From: Oenanthe sinensis
Taxonomy: Eukaryota; Streptophyta; Magnoliopsida; Apiales; Apiaceae
Assembly: GCA_028671895.1 (NCBI GenBank)
Contig: CM053796.1
Location: 33,230,860 to 33,294,859, forward strand
Direction: 5' to 3'
Length of the DNA: 64,000 bases
A program made the translations under genes and the position numbers. Numbering within the stretch: position 1 is the stretch's first letter; every line of letters starts with the position of its first letter. The notes beneath the pieces were generated by a model that did not search any database, was not told where the DNA came from, and was given only the letters and a program-made list of their open reading frames with translations. Shown here one piece after another: positions 49,374 through 61,516 of this stretch.

Positions 49374-50493
49374 TGTTAGGAATCTACATGTAATTTGATG
49401 ATAACTTTAATCTTAGAATCATATAAATTTTAATTGTTGTAACTGATCAATTGATATGAAGGTTATAAATATCGATTGATCAGGAAACCATTTATCAGTT
49501 GAAATGTTTATCTCAATCAACTGATAATATAGGGTGTAACATAGGTGTACTTAATCTATTTCAATTGATAAGGTATAAGTCAATTGATATTATTCTCATC
49601 AATTAATGTTAGAGTCGATTGATATAGGTCATCAACTGATGTGTGACTTAGACTGTCAAATTATAATTATTTGAAGACAAGAAAATTATACAAGTGAAGG
49701 ATGATCAGTTGATATTGAAGCATCGATGGATAGAAGATCAATTGAAGAAACCAAGTCAAAGAATTGAAGACCATCAACTGATATGAAGACTCATCGATTG
49801 ATAACATCTATCAATCGATAAGTCATCATTTATCAATCGATGGATATAAAGATCAATCGAAGAAGAATATCAGTTGATGGATAAAAGGAAGGATCAATTG
49901 ATATGCTTGACAATAAATTATCAATTGATTGAGACATCACAAGTTGACAGACAAAAGCACACCTATAGAAGACAGTCTATGATGACTGTGAAGACTCAAG
50001 TTAAAACTGTCTTTCCAAGTCTGAAGTACTTTTCCTGAAATGGAAAAAGGTAAAAGGAAAGATAGATTAGAAATAATCCTAGTTTAGATTAATTATTTTA
50101 TATTCTTTCTAGGTATTGTAAACACACTTGTAGTATATAAAAAAGTGTGGTAGCATTGTTAGAAAAATACAAGTTAGACAATATTTTTCTTGAATCAACT
50201 GTTCAGCCTTAGAGCACTTTGTAAGAACAATTGATTTATTTTCTAACATTGTAAAAACGAATCTAGGTTTTATTAACCTAAAAAAATTGAGCAAAATATA
50301 CACTGATGGAAAAACCAATCTATCAGTAATTTTAAATATCTTTGTTCAATTTAGTTTCAGTTTCATTTTGTTTACATGTCTTCTCTTAAACAAATAAACT
50401 TCAAAGAACAATTATTAAAACACAAAAAGTTTTGATAATTTGTATTCAACCCCCCTTCTATAAATTATATTGACATTGTTCTGGGAAATAACA
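49374..50493 (+). repeat. 5' LTR of the SIRE-type element, rich in ATCAATTGAT-like motifs
   Basis: The LTR has TG...CA ends and the CAACCCCCCTTC tract near its 3' end that is typical of this lineage. Between about 49450 and 49940 it holds roughly twenty copies of a short near-palindrome, (A/T)TCAA(T/C)(T/C)GAT(A/G), in both orientations. Confidence 0.88.
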
Positions 50494-51975
50494 ATTGGTA
50501 TCAGAGCATAGACTTTCAACATACAGAAAGTTTAAGATCAAAAACAAGTCAATATGGGCAAAAAAGATTCAGGTGTGAAAATTCCAGTATTAGAAAAAGA
50601 AGAATACTTTGTATGGAAAGTAAAAATGTACCTGCATCTGCTTTCTCTTGACCCTTCCTATGTTAACTGCATAGAGAAAGGTCCTTATGTTCCCTTGAAG
50701 CTAGTCACAGGTGTAAACACTGATGGAACTCCTGCATTTGACAAATATGTTCTAAAACTCATCACTGAGTTCACAGAAGAGGATGAAAAAGAAGTGCTTA
50801 AGGACAAGAAGGCCATGAATATTCTGTTCAATGGTCTAGATAAAGATATGTTTGATAATGTGATAAACTGCACTTTATCAAATGAAGTATGAGATATTCT
50901 TCAAACTCTATGTGAAGGGACTGGGCAAGTAAGGAAAAACAAGATGCAACTCTTGATTCAGAAGTATGAATCTTTTAATTTCAAGAGTGGAGAGTCCATC
51001 AATGACACCAATAGTAGGTTCCAAAAGCTTTTGAATGGATTAAAACTATATGGTAGGGTGTATGCAACTGAAGATACAAATCTGAAATTTCTTAGATCTC
51101 TTCCAAAAGAATAGAAATCAATGACTGTCTCCATTAAACAATCTCAAGACTTTAAGGACTATACTCTTGAGAAACTTTATGGTATTATCAAGACATATGA
51201 GTTGGAAATCCAATAAGATGAGGAGATTGAGAAGAATCAAAAAAAGAAAAGACTGTGGCTTTGATGGTTAAGGGAAATGAAGAAAAGAAGGAAAATGGCT
51301 GTGTAGAAAGTTCTATCATGATGGCTAAAGATGCTATTGAAGGATCATCCAAAGGAAAGGGCAAAGGCAAGTGTGAAGAAAATGAAGCATGCTCTCAGGA
51401 TGATTTGGATGAGATTGATGTGCACCTTGCATTTCTGTCAAGGAAATTTTCAAAGTTAAAATTCAAAAGGAATCCAAATGCTCAAAGGCCTGGATCCCAG
51501 TTTAGAAATAACAATCAAAACAAAAATTTGGTTGATAGATCAAAATTCAAATGCTTTAACTGTGGATTGACTAGTCATTTCTTAAATGAGTGCAGAAAGC
51601 CAAAACAAGAAAAGGAAAAGTTATATGATGACATTGATTATAAAAAAAAACTTTAACCTTCTTAAACAAAAGGAAAAGGCTTTTGTTATTGAAGAGAAAG
51701 ACTGGGCTGCTGAGGACAGTGATTCTGAAGAATTCATCAATCTAGCTCTGATGACCTATCATGAAGATGAAGAAGCTAGTTCATCATCAAATCAGGGAAA
51801 CAAAAAGAAAAATCTCTGGTATCTGGATAATGGATGTTCTAGGCACATGACTGGAGATTTGTCCCTGCTCACAAAGTTTGTGGAAAAGGCTGACCCAGGA
51901 GTTACTTTTGGAGATAACAACAAAGGTTTTACTCTGGGATATGGCTCAATTGCAAAAGAAAATGTTATCATTGAA
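49374..51975 (+). mobile_element. SIRE-type Ty1/copia element, 5' part only
   Basis: A 1120-bp 5' LTR (TGTTAGGAATC to GGAAATAACA) is followed at 50495 by the primer binding site TTGGTATCAGAGC and a gag region. Sequence similarity to the element stops just after the protease region near 51975. No pol core or 3' LTR follows, so the element is truncated. It inserted directly after GACAAAAACC of the Ulp1 gene. Confidence 0.85.
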
Positions 51976-51996
51976 TTATTATCCCGTATTCAATGA
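50554..51996 (+). pseudogene. SIRE-type gag (and start of protease), interrupted
   Basis: The frame opens MGKKDSGVKIPVLEKEEYF and reaches a stop at 50890. Homologous sequence goes on with further stops near 51112 and 51216. A CCHC knuckle (CFNCGLTSHFLNECRKPK) is near 51550 and the protease active-site region WYLDNGCSRHMTGD near 51830, with DNG where DSG is expected. It ends where the element is truncated. It is not a host gene. Confidence 0.88.
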
Positions 51997-53663
51997 GAAC
52001 TCGATCTGTTTGACAATTTGATTAATAAAATGTGTCTAGCATGGGCATGACATTATATATTTGAGCGAGGACAGAAAGAGGTATATGTATGTATATAAAT
52101 ATCAATATGAAGAAGAATTTAGTGCCCTCATTAATTTGTATTGCATTATGTGATTACTGTATGTGCTTGAAAAATTTGTGTTTAAAAGTATCATACATAT
52201 ATTTATTAAGAATAGCACTAATCATGCAATTTATTATAAATCCATGTAGCCATTAATTTCTGTACCATACATCATGTATATTAGACGTAATTAATAGCAT
52301 GAGTTATTATTGTGATTAACATGACCTTTTTATAGTATTGTAATTCGGTAGAAAAATCGGTTGACTATGATTTAATTCTGATAGTATATATGTGATTAAT
52401 TAATTCACTAATTATGATCCCTAGCATATAACGTTTTATAATATTATTAATGGCTCGTAATAATTATATATTAATTAGTGTCATCAATTATTTGTATTAA
52501 TTATCAAATGAAGTATGCCTGCAAATTATTTTCTTGTATTTTTTTATATAAATCCACGTTATTAATTAGCTAAGAAATTTAATAGTAGATTTTAATGAGC
52601 TAGACTTTTAATTGATGTTTAAATTCTGAATTTGAACGTATATACCATGCATGCGTTATTAAATTTGTGATCTACTGTAGTTTACATGCTTGTATGAGTC
52701 ATATACTTCAATAACATATATATTGAGATGTATTAGTAATTGGTTGTCAATAATTATATTATTCATTTAATAATATATACATTCGATTTATGTGGGATTT
52801 GTGATAAAGACTGGTTATTTAATTTTTAGTTAATGAATATATTGATGGTTTGGTTTTCTTAATTTATTAATCAGTAATTATTTGATACATTAAGTTTACG
52901 AAAGAGTTAGAGTAAATTGTTTATTAAAAACTACACAAGCATAAAAAGAATTATAATTGTGATTAGTGCTTTAAATACATAACTTTTATGAGCATGCTTT
53001 TGTGTAATCAATTATATAAATTGCTTGATAATGGACTTCTTTTATGATATGCAAACAAAGTTATTTTATAAATGTATGTAATCTGCATGCTAAATAAATT
53101 ATGTGTAATTATGAATATTAATTTAGTGCATGAACCCGTCCAGTTGCATGTTGATTAGATTGTTAACTTGCACAGAATCGTATGTTAAAGCTTACAGTAA
53201 TTAAATTAGTTTTAGATCCAAACACTGAAATATAGCTATGGCCCACTATCAAGGATTTTAATAATTTCGGACTCTTATCTTAGCTATTATTCAGGTACGA
53301 ATTTATGTTCTCTCTCTCAATTTTAAATTATAATTATAGTATAAATTTCTGATCCTGTTTTCTCAATTTTAAATATTATTTACTCGTTATATTTATTGTC
53401 AAGTATTTTTTTCTAAAATTGTGACCCCTTTGTACTCTATGTATACTTACTAGTATGCATTCTCAGTTTCGTTTCGTATTCATTATTTTTGGAATTATAG
53501 TTGCCTTGATTCTTTTATATTTGTTTCATTTTGTATTTTTATTGCGACATTGTTTTGTTCTGATTTGAAGAGTCGGCAACTTTTGAAACCTATGTATTGA
53601 GCTCTTAGACTAATCTGTGTGGGTTAATCACGAACAATGTTCACATGGAGTTCGTAGTGAAGG
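51997..53663. other. AT-rich region of unknown content
   Basis: No ORF, LTR end or TIR is recognisable. It might be the far part of the disrupted Ulp1 element or ordinary intergenic DNA. A/T-rich direct motifs (TTAATTAATT) are frequent. Confidence 0.4.
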
Positions 53664-54085
53664 TGTTAGGTCCAAATGTGTTGTAGGGGGGGGGTGAATA
53701 CAACTTTTTAGCTTTATGAAGCAATAAATACTATGTAATAAATGAACACAATGATTCAAGAAATATATGTCTTATATATAATTTGAAAGGGTTGCTACAA
53801 CATTCATTACACTAGTACAAGAGAAGTAAAGAGGGTAGTAAATGATACTAAGCTCTGTGAATACTCTCTTTCTTTTTTTCAAGTGTTTATCTTAATATTG
53901 CTCTATTTAAAAAGTTACACAAGTACTTCTATTTATACTACTTGTAATCTATGACTTGTAGTATTCAAAAGATAAGATATGAGTGGCCCAATATTGTCCA
54001 TGTAAATCTTATCTTGCCTTGAAAGCTTGGAAATCGGCCAACCAGATGATGCCATGTGTCATGTTGAAACTGTCCTTTATGTAAA
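53664..54085 (-). repeat. Partial SIRE-like LTR
   Basis: On the minus strand the sequence ends TTGTATTCACCCCCCCCCTACAACA...GGACCTAACA, the typical end of a SIRE-type LTR. A similar tract occurs in the other two such LTRs here. Its upstream part is cut at about 54085, where the duplicated glycine-rich gene begins. No primer binding site follows. Confidence 0.55.
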
Positions 54086-54730
54086 ACTCCTCCATATTTG
54101 GGAAGAACATTGCTATCACCTCCTCCTACTCCACCCCCGTGACTACTGGCCACCACCGTGAGCTGCAGAAGCATGACCCCCGTGACCACCGCCGCCGCCA
54201 CCACCACCGCGTCTATTAACGTTACTCACAACTTTTTCTTCTATTTCTATCTCTTGTTTTACCATATTTCCCTCGTGTATAAATTTCTCCTTGTTGCTTT
54301 CTGTTTAAAAGTTAGCGTATTGATAAATATCATTGTAGAAATGGGGTGTTTGGTTCCTCATTTTTTCTGGAAATAATCCCTTATTTTCAGAAAAAGTAGG
54401 TATGTATGTACTTTTTCTGAAAATAAGTAACTTATTTTTTATTTTGAAAATGATATTTGGTTTTAAAATTCTAAAACAAATATTTATCTTTAAAAAAATA
54501 TGAAAATATGTAAAAAAATATATGAAATAAGTAATTTATTTTAAATTTAAGAAATCTCAAACGGGCACAAAGTAAATTAACAAGAAAATTTACAATCTCA
54601 TATTCATTCCAAACGACGTAATAAAGCAAGATTTACCTGGGTTTGATTCAAGTGGGGAAGGAGGATTATAAGTTGATGCATGAAGATGTTGGAGTTGGAA
54701 AAATAGCACAAGCATTTGTAATATTGTCAT
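54086..54730 (-). pseudogene. Glycine-rich protein gene, broken copy 2
   Basis: Exon 1 (54730-54637) keeps the signal peptide and donor GTAAAT. Exon 2 starts at 54300 (acceptor AAACAG). A 5-base deletion relative to copy 1 (near 54145) creates an in-frame TAG at 54145-54143, in the middle of the glycine-rich part. The 3' third of the gene, including the hydrophobic tail, is missing because homology ends at about 54086. The intron carries a MITE. It cannot make the copy 1 product. Confidence 0.85.
54341..54568. mobile_element. MITE inserted in the intron of glycine-rich copy 2
   Basis: Comparison with copy 1 (GTAGAAAGTAAATT) shows a 228-bp insertion starting ATGGGGTGTTTGGTT and ending AAACGGGCAC. 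The ends are weakly inverted (GGGTGTTTGG against GCCCGTTTGA). AAA at the junctions may be a 3-bp duplication. The interior is A/T-rich with a second inverted pair of CTTATTTTCAGAAAAAGTA and TACTTTTTCTGAAAATAAG. Confidence 0.75.
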
Positions 54731-55494
54731 GTCTATTTTGCACCTAGTAATAATTGAAGTTTATGTAACTTTTGAATTCTGATACTACAGAGTCTATTAC
54801 TGTATGCTCCTCCCTCAATATACATATACACATATATAATTTTGTACCGCGTTGGATTTACCTCAACTCATAAGCAAAGTATTCGATTCTTTATTTGTGT
54901 TTGATCTATGGACATCATGTCCTTTTGCAGTGTACACGCACTCAACTTTTGTAGAGTATCACTTTTATTAAAACAAGTGTCCGATTTCAATTACCTTTGT
55001 ACCGTATTACTTCCTCGGTCCCCTAATTACATGTATTTTTGTAAAAAAAAATTGTCACAAAATACTTGTTACTCTCTTTTTTAAAGCAATTTTTTAAAAA
55101 TTTTTTCACAAATTACCCTTATATTACTATTTCCAATATTTGACTAATTTAAATATACAAACAACGTACTCATCTACATTTAATGTAATTATTAGGAGTA
55201 GACAATGAAACAAATTATCTATTTAACTTTTTCTTAAAATACGTAATTTTTTCTAAAGTGACATGTAAAATTGGACGGAGTGATTATTATTTTTTGCCAT
55301 TAAGATTTTGGAAACATATTTATTGCGTATATAAATATTTAAATTCTTTTTTAATTTTAGAATTAATTTTTTGAATAATATTACGAGCTTTTTTTAAAAG
55401 GGTTCTCTTTTAGAACTTGACAATTATAAACCATGTTCAATTAAGCCAATTTAGAGGCGGCTCCAAATTAACCTCGATCCGCTACTACACGTAC

Positions 55495-56820
55495 TGTAAC
55501 ACCCCTTCCTAAAATGAGACGAGGGGTTACTGTTTAAACCATAAACCTGTATACAGAATACTAAAATCCATCTTAAAATAATTAAATAGGTCAAACAGGT
55601 CTCTAAAATAATATTAGAATCTCCAAAATAACTCAAAGCGATAAATGCGAATAAATCTAAAATCTCTAATAATAAATAATATCTAAATAATACAGAAAGT
55701 TCAACGCCCTAATAAGTGGAATAAGGGTAGCTCTCCATCACACAGCCCGAGATCCCCCTAAGTACTTGCCAGAAGAAGAATACGGCATGAACCAAATGCC
55801 CAGTACGGATAAAAATACAGTTTATAAAACAGGAAACAAGATATATAATTTGATAATAATAAATAAACTTTAATTTTTTAAAACAAGGCTAAAACAAAGA
55901 GGGGTAAGGATATTTCATACCGATATCAAAACATATAACAGATAACAGATACACACATCATAGGGTACCTAATACGTGCAATAAACCGGACAACGTGTAC
56001 GGCATATACAACGTCACCCTCAAATATCAAATCACAAATCAAATCAAATTTTGGGTGCACCCACGTATCCTCAAATAAATATCAAATGTGCAAAGCTCGC
56101 TACCTGAGCTATCAGAAGGATACGCCGTGACTAATCACACTGCCACGGAAGTGTCATGCCACTAGTGCCGCAATGACATGGCTGCAGTACCCCTATAGCT
56201 GGTTAACTCGGTATACCCTATATCACTTTAAAGGTTCAAATAAAATAATTCCACAGTTTTTAAAGTCACCTGAAACAGATATTTCAAATATTCTTTGCAG
56301 ATATATAACGTACATAACTTTCGAAAATGGCAGAAGCAAATATTTAAATATTTTGAAACAGATTTTAAAATAATTTTCGGAAAACGAAAGGAGCAGATTT
56401 ACTAACGGAACGAATCAAAATAATAAATCCTAAAAAGAGTAGTACTGAATAGAAAGGGGACGAAATCCGTACCTCGAAAATAGTAATCTCAAACACTACT
56501 CAACTCCACAAAATCTGAAATCGGCTCGCTAAATTCCCGTCTCTCGATCTATTTTTTTGTCGACAACTTGAAAGTTAAAACTGAATCAACAACTCGGTTG
56601 TACTCTGCTTCTTCCTTGTGCGGCATCTTACAATTAGGGTTTTAATCTAATAATGTAAGTTTGTTTGTGGCTCACCCATATATATATATAATGAATATAA
56701 TAATTATCCTATTTTAAATCTAATTATTAGCTTAATACTCAATCCTATTTCTAATCAAATTTTATTAAAAACTATTATTATTATTATCAAATAAATAAGT
56801 AAATGATGATATTACCTATA
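55495..56820 (-). repeat. 3' LTR of the gypsy element
   Basis: This aligns with 60802-61516 from its outer TGTAACACCCC end, with scattered differences. The inner boundary is set by the polypurine tract and is approximate. Confidence 0.85.
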
Positions 56821-59590
56821 TACTCCCTTAAAAAAAGATTCCGTCCCCGGAATCTAACGAAACTAAAACTCGTACCTACATCAAATAATTGCGGATATTT
56901 CTCAAGGATAGATTGTTCTAACTCCCAAGTAGCCTCTCTCTCAGAATGGTTCTTCCACAAAACTTTAACAAACGGAATAATTCTTTTCCTCATTATTCGT
57001 TCCTCTCGAGCTAAAATAGCTTCAGCTTATTCCTCACAAGAAAGATCTTCCCTAATCTTATTTAACTTATACAGAACTATGTGTAACAGATGATACTTGT
57101 AGCCTCTCAGAACAGACCCATGGAACACATTATGCACATGAGATAACTGTGGTGGCAATGTTACTCTATATGCAACTTCTCCCACTCTCTCTATAACATC
57201 AAAATGACCAACATATCTTGGACTAAGCTTCCCTTTCATACCAAAACGTTTAACACCCTTCCAAGGAGACACTTTTAAAAACACATGGTCACCAGGCTCA
57301 AATCCGCCAAACTTCCTCTTTTGATTTGCATAGCTCTTTTGACACGATTGAGCTTCCTTTAAGTTTTCTTTAACCTGTTCCACCTTCTCGTTAGTTACTC
57401 GAATCAACTCTGGCCCTTCAATGACACTCTCTCCTACCTCATTCCAACAAGTCGGTGCTCTACATTTTCTACCATATAACGTCTCAAATGGTGGCATGCC
57501 AATGCTCGCTTGCCAGCTATTATTTTATGCAAACTCTAAAAGGTATAGATACTTGTCCCAATCACCAGACCACTCCAAAACACAAGCTCTCAACATATCC
57601 TCCAACGTCTGAATGGTCCTCTCTGACTGTCCATCAGTTTGTGGGTGAAAAGCTGTACTATAATTAAGCCTCGTACCCCAAGCTTGCTGAAATCCCTTCC
57701 AAAAACGCGAAGTAAACCTCGTATCCCTGTCTGAAACTATCGACACAGGCACACCATGAAGTCTAACAATATCCCGTTGAAATATCTATGCCAAATCATG
57801 AATAGGAGTAGTCTCTCTAATAGGTAAGAAATGAGCTGATTTTGTAAGTCTATCAACTACCACCCAAATAACATCATTCTTCTTGAAGGTCTTCGGTAAA
57901 CCGGTCACAAAATCCATGATAATGTTTTCTCACTTCCAAACCACGACATCCAACTGCTGTAACAGTCCACTAGAACTCTGGTGTTCAATCTTCACCTGTT
58001 GACATGTAAGACATTTCCCCACGAACTTTGCTATGTCCCGTTTCATCGCACTCCACCAAAAGTGTTTCTTCAAATCTCGATACATCTTAGTAGAACCCGG
58101 ATGAATAGAGAATGAAGAACTATGAGCCTCAGTCAAAACTGTTTCACGAATCACTTCGTCCGCAGGCACACACAACCTACTACCCAACCATACCACACCA
58201 TGATCATCAACATGAAACTCTATTTACTTACCATTTTCCACATTCGATCTAATAACTTCTAAACCCTTGAGACCAGATTTGATTCCACCTTCATACTTGC
58301 TATGCTTGCAACTGATTCTCCAACATACAACACTACACCCAAGCGCTCCATATCTGAAATAAGGTGCTACTGAGTAATAAGAGATGCAACACATCCTAAG
58401 TTCTTCCTACTAAGAGCGTTTGTCACTATATTCGCCTTTCCGGGATGGTACTGAATTTTAGCATCATAATCCTTAATAAGTTCAAGCCACCTCCTATGCC
58501 ACATGTTTTAATCCTTTTGTGTAAAAATGTATTTGAGACTCTTGTGATCAGTGAAGATGTCACAAGTTTCTCCATACAAATAATGCCCCCAAAATTTTGA
58601 GGAAAAGACCACTCCGGTTAACTCCATGTCATGGGTATGGTAGTTTACCTCATAAGGTTTAAGCTGCCTATAGGCGTACGAAATCACATTCCCATGCTGC
58701 ATAAGAACACACCCCAATCCTCTATAAGAAGCATCATTATAAACTTGATATCTTCCACTCCCTGATGGTAAAATAAATATAGGAGCTGACACTAACCTCT
58801 TCTTCAACTCTTGAAAACTCTGCTCATAATCATCATTCCACTCGAACTTAACACCCTTCCGCATCAGCTGAGTCAATGGCAAAGCTATGGATGAGAAGCC
58901 CTTTACAAAGCGCCTATAGTAGCCTACCAAACCCAAGAAACTCCTCACCTCTGTCACAATGCTAGGTCTCGGCCAAATTGTGATAGTCTCGACTTTTGCA
59001 GAATCCAACTCAATCCCCTTACCAGACACAATATGCCCCAAAAATGCAACCTGCTCCCACCAGAATTCACACTTCGAAAATTTTGCAAACAATTTCTTCA
59101 TCCTCAAGATTTCAAATACAATGCACAAATGCTCCTCATGCTCTTCCTTACTCCTAGAGTATATCAAGATATCATCAATGAAAACCACAATGAACTTATC
59201 CAAGTAATCATGAAACACCCGATTCATCAAATCCATAAACACTGCTGGTGCATTCGTCAACCCAAAGGACATCACAAGAAACTTGTAATGACCATATCGA
59301 GTGTGAAATGCTGTCTTCGAAATATCTTCATCCCTTACTCGTAACTGGTGGTGTCCCGATCTTAAATCTATCTTAGAAAAATACTTTGCCCCTTGCAACT
59401 GATCAAACAAATCATCAATGCATGGCAAAGGATACCTGTTTGTGACAGTCACCTTGTTCAACTCCATGTAGTCAATACACAATCTCATAGACCCGTTCTT
59501 TTTCTTCACAAACAATACTGGAGCACCCCATGGAGATACACTCGGCCTGATAAATCCCTTATCCAACAAGTCTTGCAACTGCTCTTTTAA
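56787..59590 (-). pseudogene. Degenerate gypsy pol with chromodomain
   Basis: Reverse transcriptase and RNase H occupy 59578-58508, with LDKGFIRPSVSPWGAPVLF, the catalytic FIDDILIYS and the RNase H segment FTDHKSLKYI. The integrase zinc region (H, H, C, C; CLTCQQVK) lies at 58196-57930. The core is at 57752-57525, with FHPQTDGQSERT. The C-terminal part is at 57497-57027, with YVGHFDVIERVGEVAYRV. A chromodomain-like end (VKVLWKNHSEREATWELEQ) is at about 56970-56880. Stops separate these pieces, so no polyprotein is made. The domain order and chromodomain point to the Tekay/Del clade. Confidence 0.9.
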
Positions 59591-60801
59591 TTCCTATAAC
59601 TCTAATGGTGTGTCATCCTATATAATACTTTCAAATAACTTCATCCCTGATGACAAATTCAAGAACCTGATGACAAATTTAAGAATAACATGTACATGCT
59701 TTTATGAAATGACATACCTTTTCATGTCTTACGAGCATTCTCAAACCTACAATTCTAAAATCCATCCACTACTTTGTTTTTATTCTCCAACATCTCTAGT
59801 TATATAGAACCACTTACCTTAGTTCTCAATTCCTATTTAAATCTCTCATTACTTTAAAGATGTATCACGAACCCTTCGAGCAATCCAACTTACCAAACCT
59901 TATTATGTACTTTAAAATATTCTCATCATCATTCTACCTAATTAAATAGAACATCCTAAAGTAAACTTCCATATGCGCAACTGAGAAATATTGCATGTTG
60001 AACACATTATTAAATCATTTTCAATCCATTGTCATCTTGAAATCTTTTCATCTATTCACATTCACATTTCGGCACCACATTCCAAATTCTATATATCTGA
60101 TTTCACGTCCTATCATGGTAACAAACCTAATTCATCTTGACATTTAACTCATTCATAATCAATAGTTTTTAATAGGAGCTAATCGCATTCCTAGTTGAAG
60201 TCTAAAAGCCACACAATCCTTAACCAAAATTGATCTTACTCGTAAAGCCAAAATAATTCTAAATACTCTGTTCATTTAAAAATCTTGACCTGAAATTACT
60301 AACATACTAGCATCTTTAGCAGATCATTCCTATCATTCTCAAACAATTGCTTTAAAATGTTTGATGAATAAATCCTTAATAATTTAATCAAGGTCATGCA
60401 TCACTATCGGAAATAAGTTTGCTTATATAAGTATATCTTACAAATTCTAAACACTCTTGATAATTGTCACGAAGGCACATAAAAGGTTCATTTACGAAGA
60501 CTAAACTGTAAGATTCTGAACAGATGAGAAAGAAACAATAAAATGAGTCAAAACATATTCAAATAATGCGAACGCTCCACGTCTAAAAAGATTCACAATA
60601 TCAAATACAGATACGAATGAAGTTCGCAGAAAGAAACAAGCCGAAGTAGTTTATAAAATTTTATAAGAGTGAAATAATACTGAAATGAACGCAACTAAAT
60701 GAAATCTCAAAATAAAATACCCTTCTTAACGGCTACCCAAACTCACATGTCAACCTAAATAGGTTTCCTACAAGAAAGAACCTAAGCTCTGATACCATCT
60801 C

Positions 60802-61516
60802 TGTAACACCCCCTTCCCAAAATGAAACGAAGGGTTACTGTTCAAACCATAAACCTGTATACAGAGTACTAAAACATACCTTAAAATAATTAAATAGGTC
60901 CAACGGGTCTCTAAAATAATATTAGAATCTCCAAAATAACTCAAAGTGATAAATGCGAATAAATCTAAAATCTCTAATAATAAATAATATCTAAATAATA
61001 CAGAAAGTTCAACGCCCTAATAAGTGGAATAAGGGTAGCTCTCCATCACACATCCCGAGATCCCCCTAAGTACTTGTCAGAAGAAGAATATGACATGAGT
61101 GAAATACCCAGTACGGATATGAATACAGTTTATAAAATAGGAAATAAGATATATAATTTAATAATAATAAATAAATTTTAGTTTTTAAAAATAAGGCTGA
61201 AACAAAGAGGGGTAAGGATATTTCATACCGATATCAAAACATATAACATATAACAGATACACACATCATAGGGTACCTAATGCGTGCAACAAATTGGACA
61301 ACGTGTACGACATATACACCATCACCGTCAAATATCAAATCACAAATCAAATCAAATTCTGAGTGCACCCACGTATCCTCAAACAAATATCAAATGCGCA
61401 AAGCTCACCACCTGAGCTATCAGAAGGATACACCGTGACTAATCACACTGCCACGGAAGTGTCATGCCACTGGTACCGCAATGATATGACTGTAGTACCC
61501 CTACAGCTGGTTAACT
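60802..61516 (-). repeat. 5' LTR of the gypsy element, interrupted
   Basis: The LTR starts with TGTAACACCC next to the primer binding site and follows the 3' LTR as far as CAGCTGGTTAACT. There it is cut by the SIRE-type element. The remainder should lie beyond the window. Confidence 0.88.

Larger units (their letters stand above)
54086..55494. repeat. Segmental duplication, copy 2
   Basis: This matches 41484-42667 with few substitutions. The left edge joins LTR-like sequence; the right edge stops at CACGTAC, exactly where the gypsy LTR begins. A 228-bp insertion at 54341-54568 is absent from copy 1. Confidence 0.93.
55495..61516 (-). mobile_element. Ty3/gypsy chromovirus (Tekay-like), internally deleted
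   Basis: The minus-strand element has a 3' LTR at 55495 to about 56820 and a 5' LTR starting at 60802. The LTRs end GGGTGTTACA. The primer binding site TGGTATCAGAGCTTAGG lies at 60797-60781, and a purine-rich tract (AAGGGAGTA) lies at about 56820. The 5' LTR is interrupted at 61516 by another retrotransposon. The interior keeps reverse transcriptase, RNase H, integrase and a chromodomain. The 1.2 kb where gag, protease and the start of reverse transcriptase should be (59590-60780) has no recognisable coding sequence. Confidence 0.9.
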
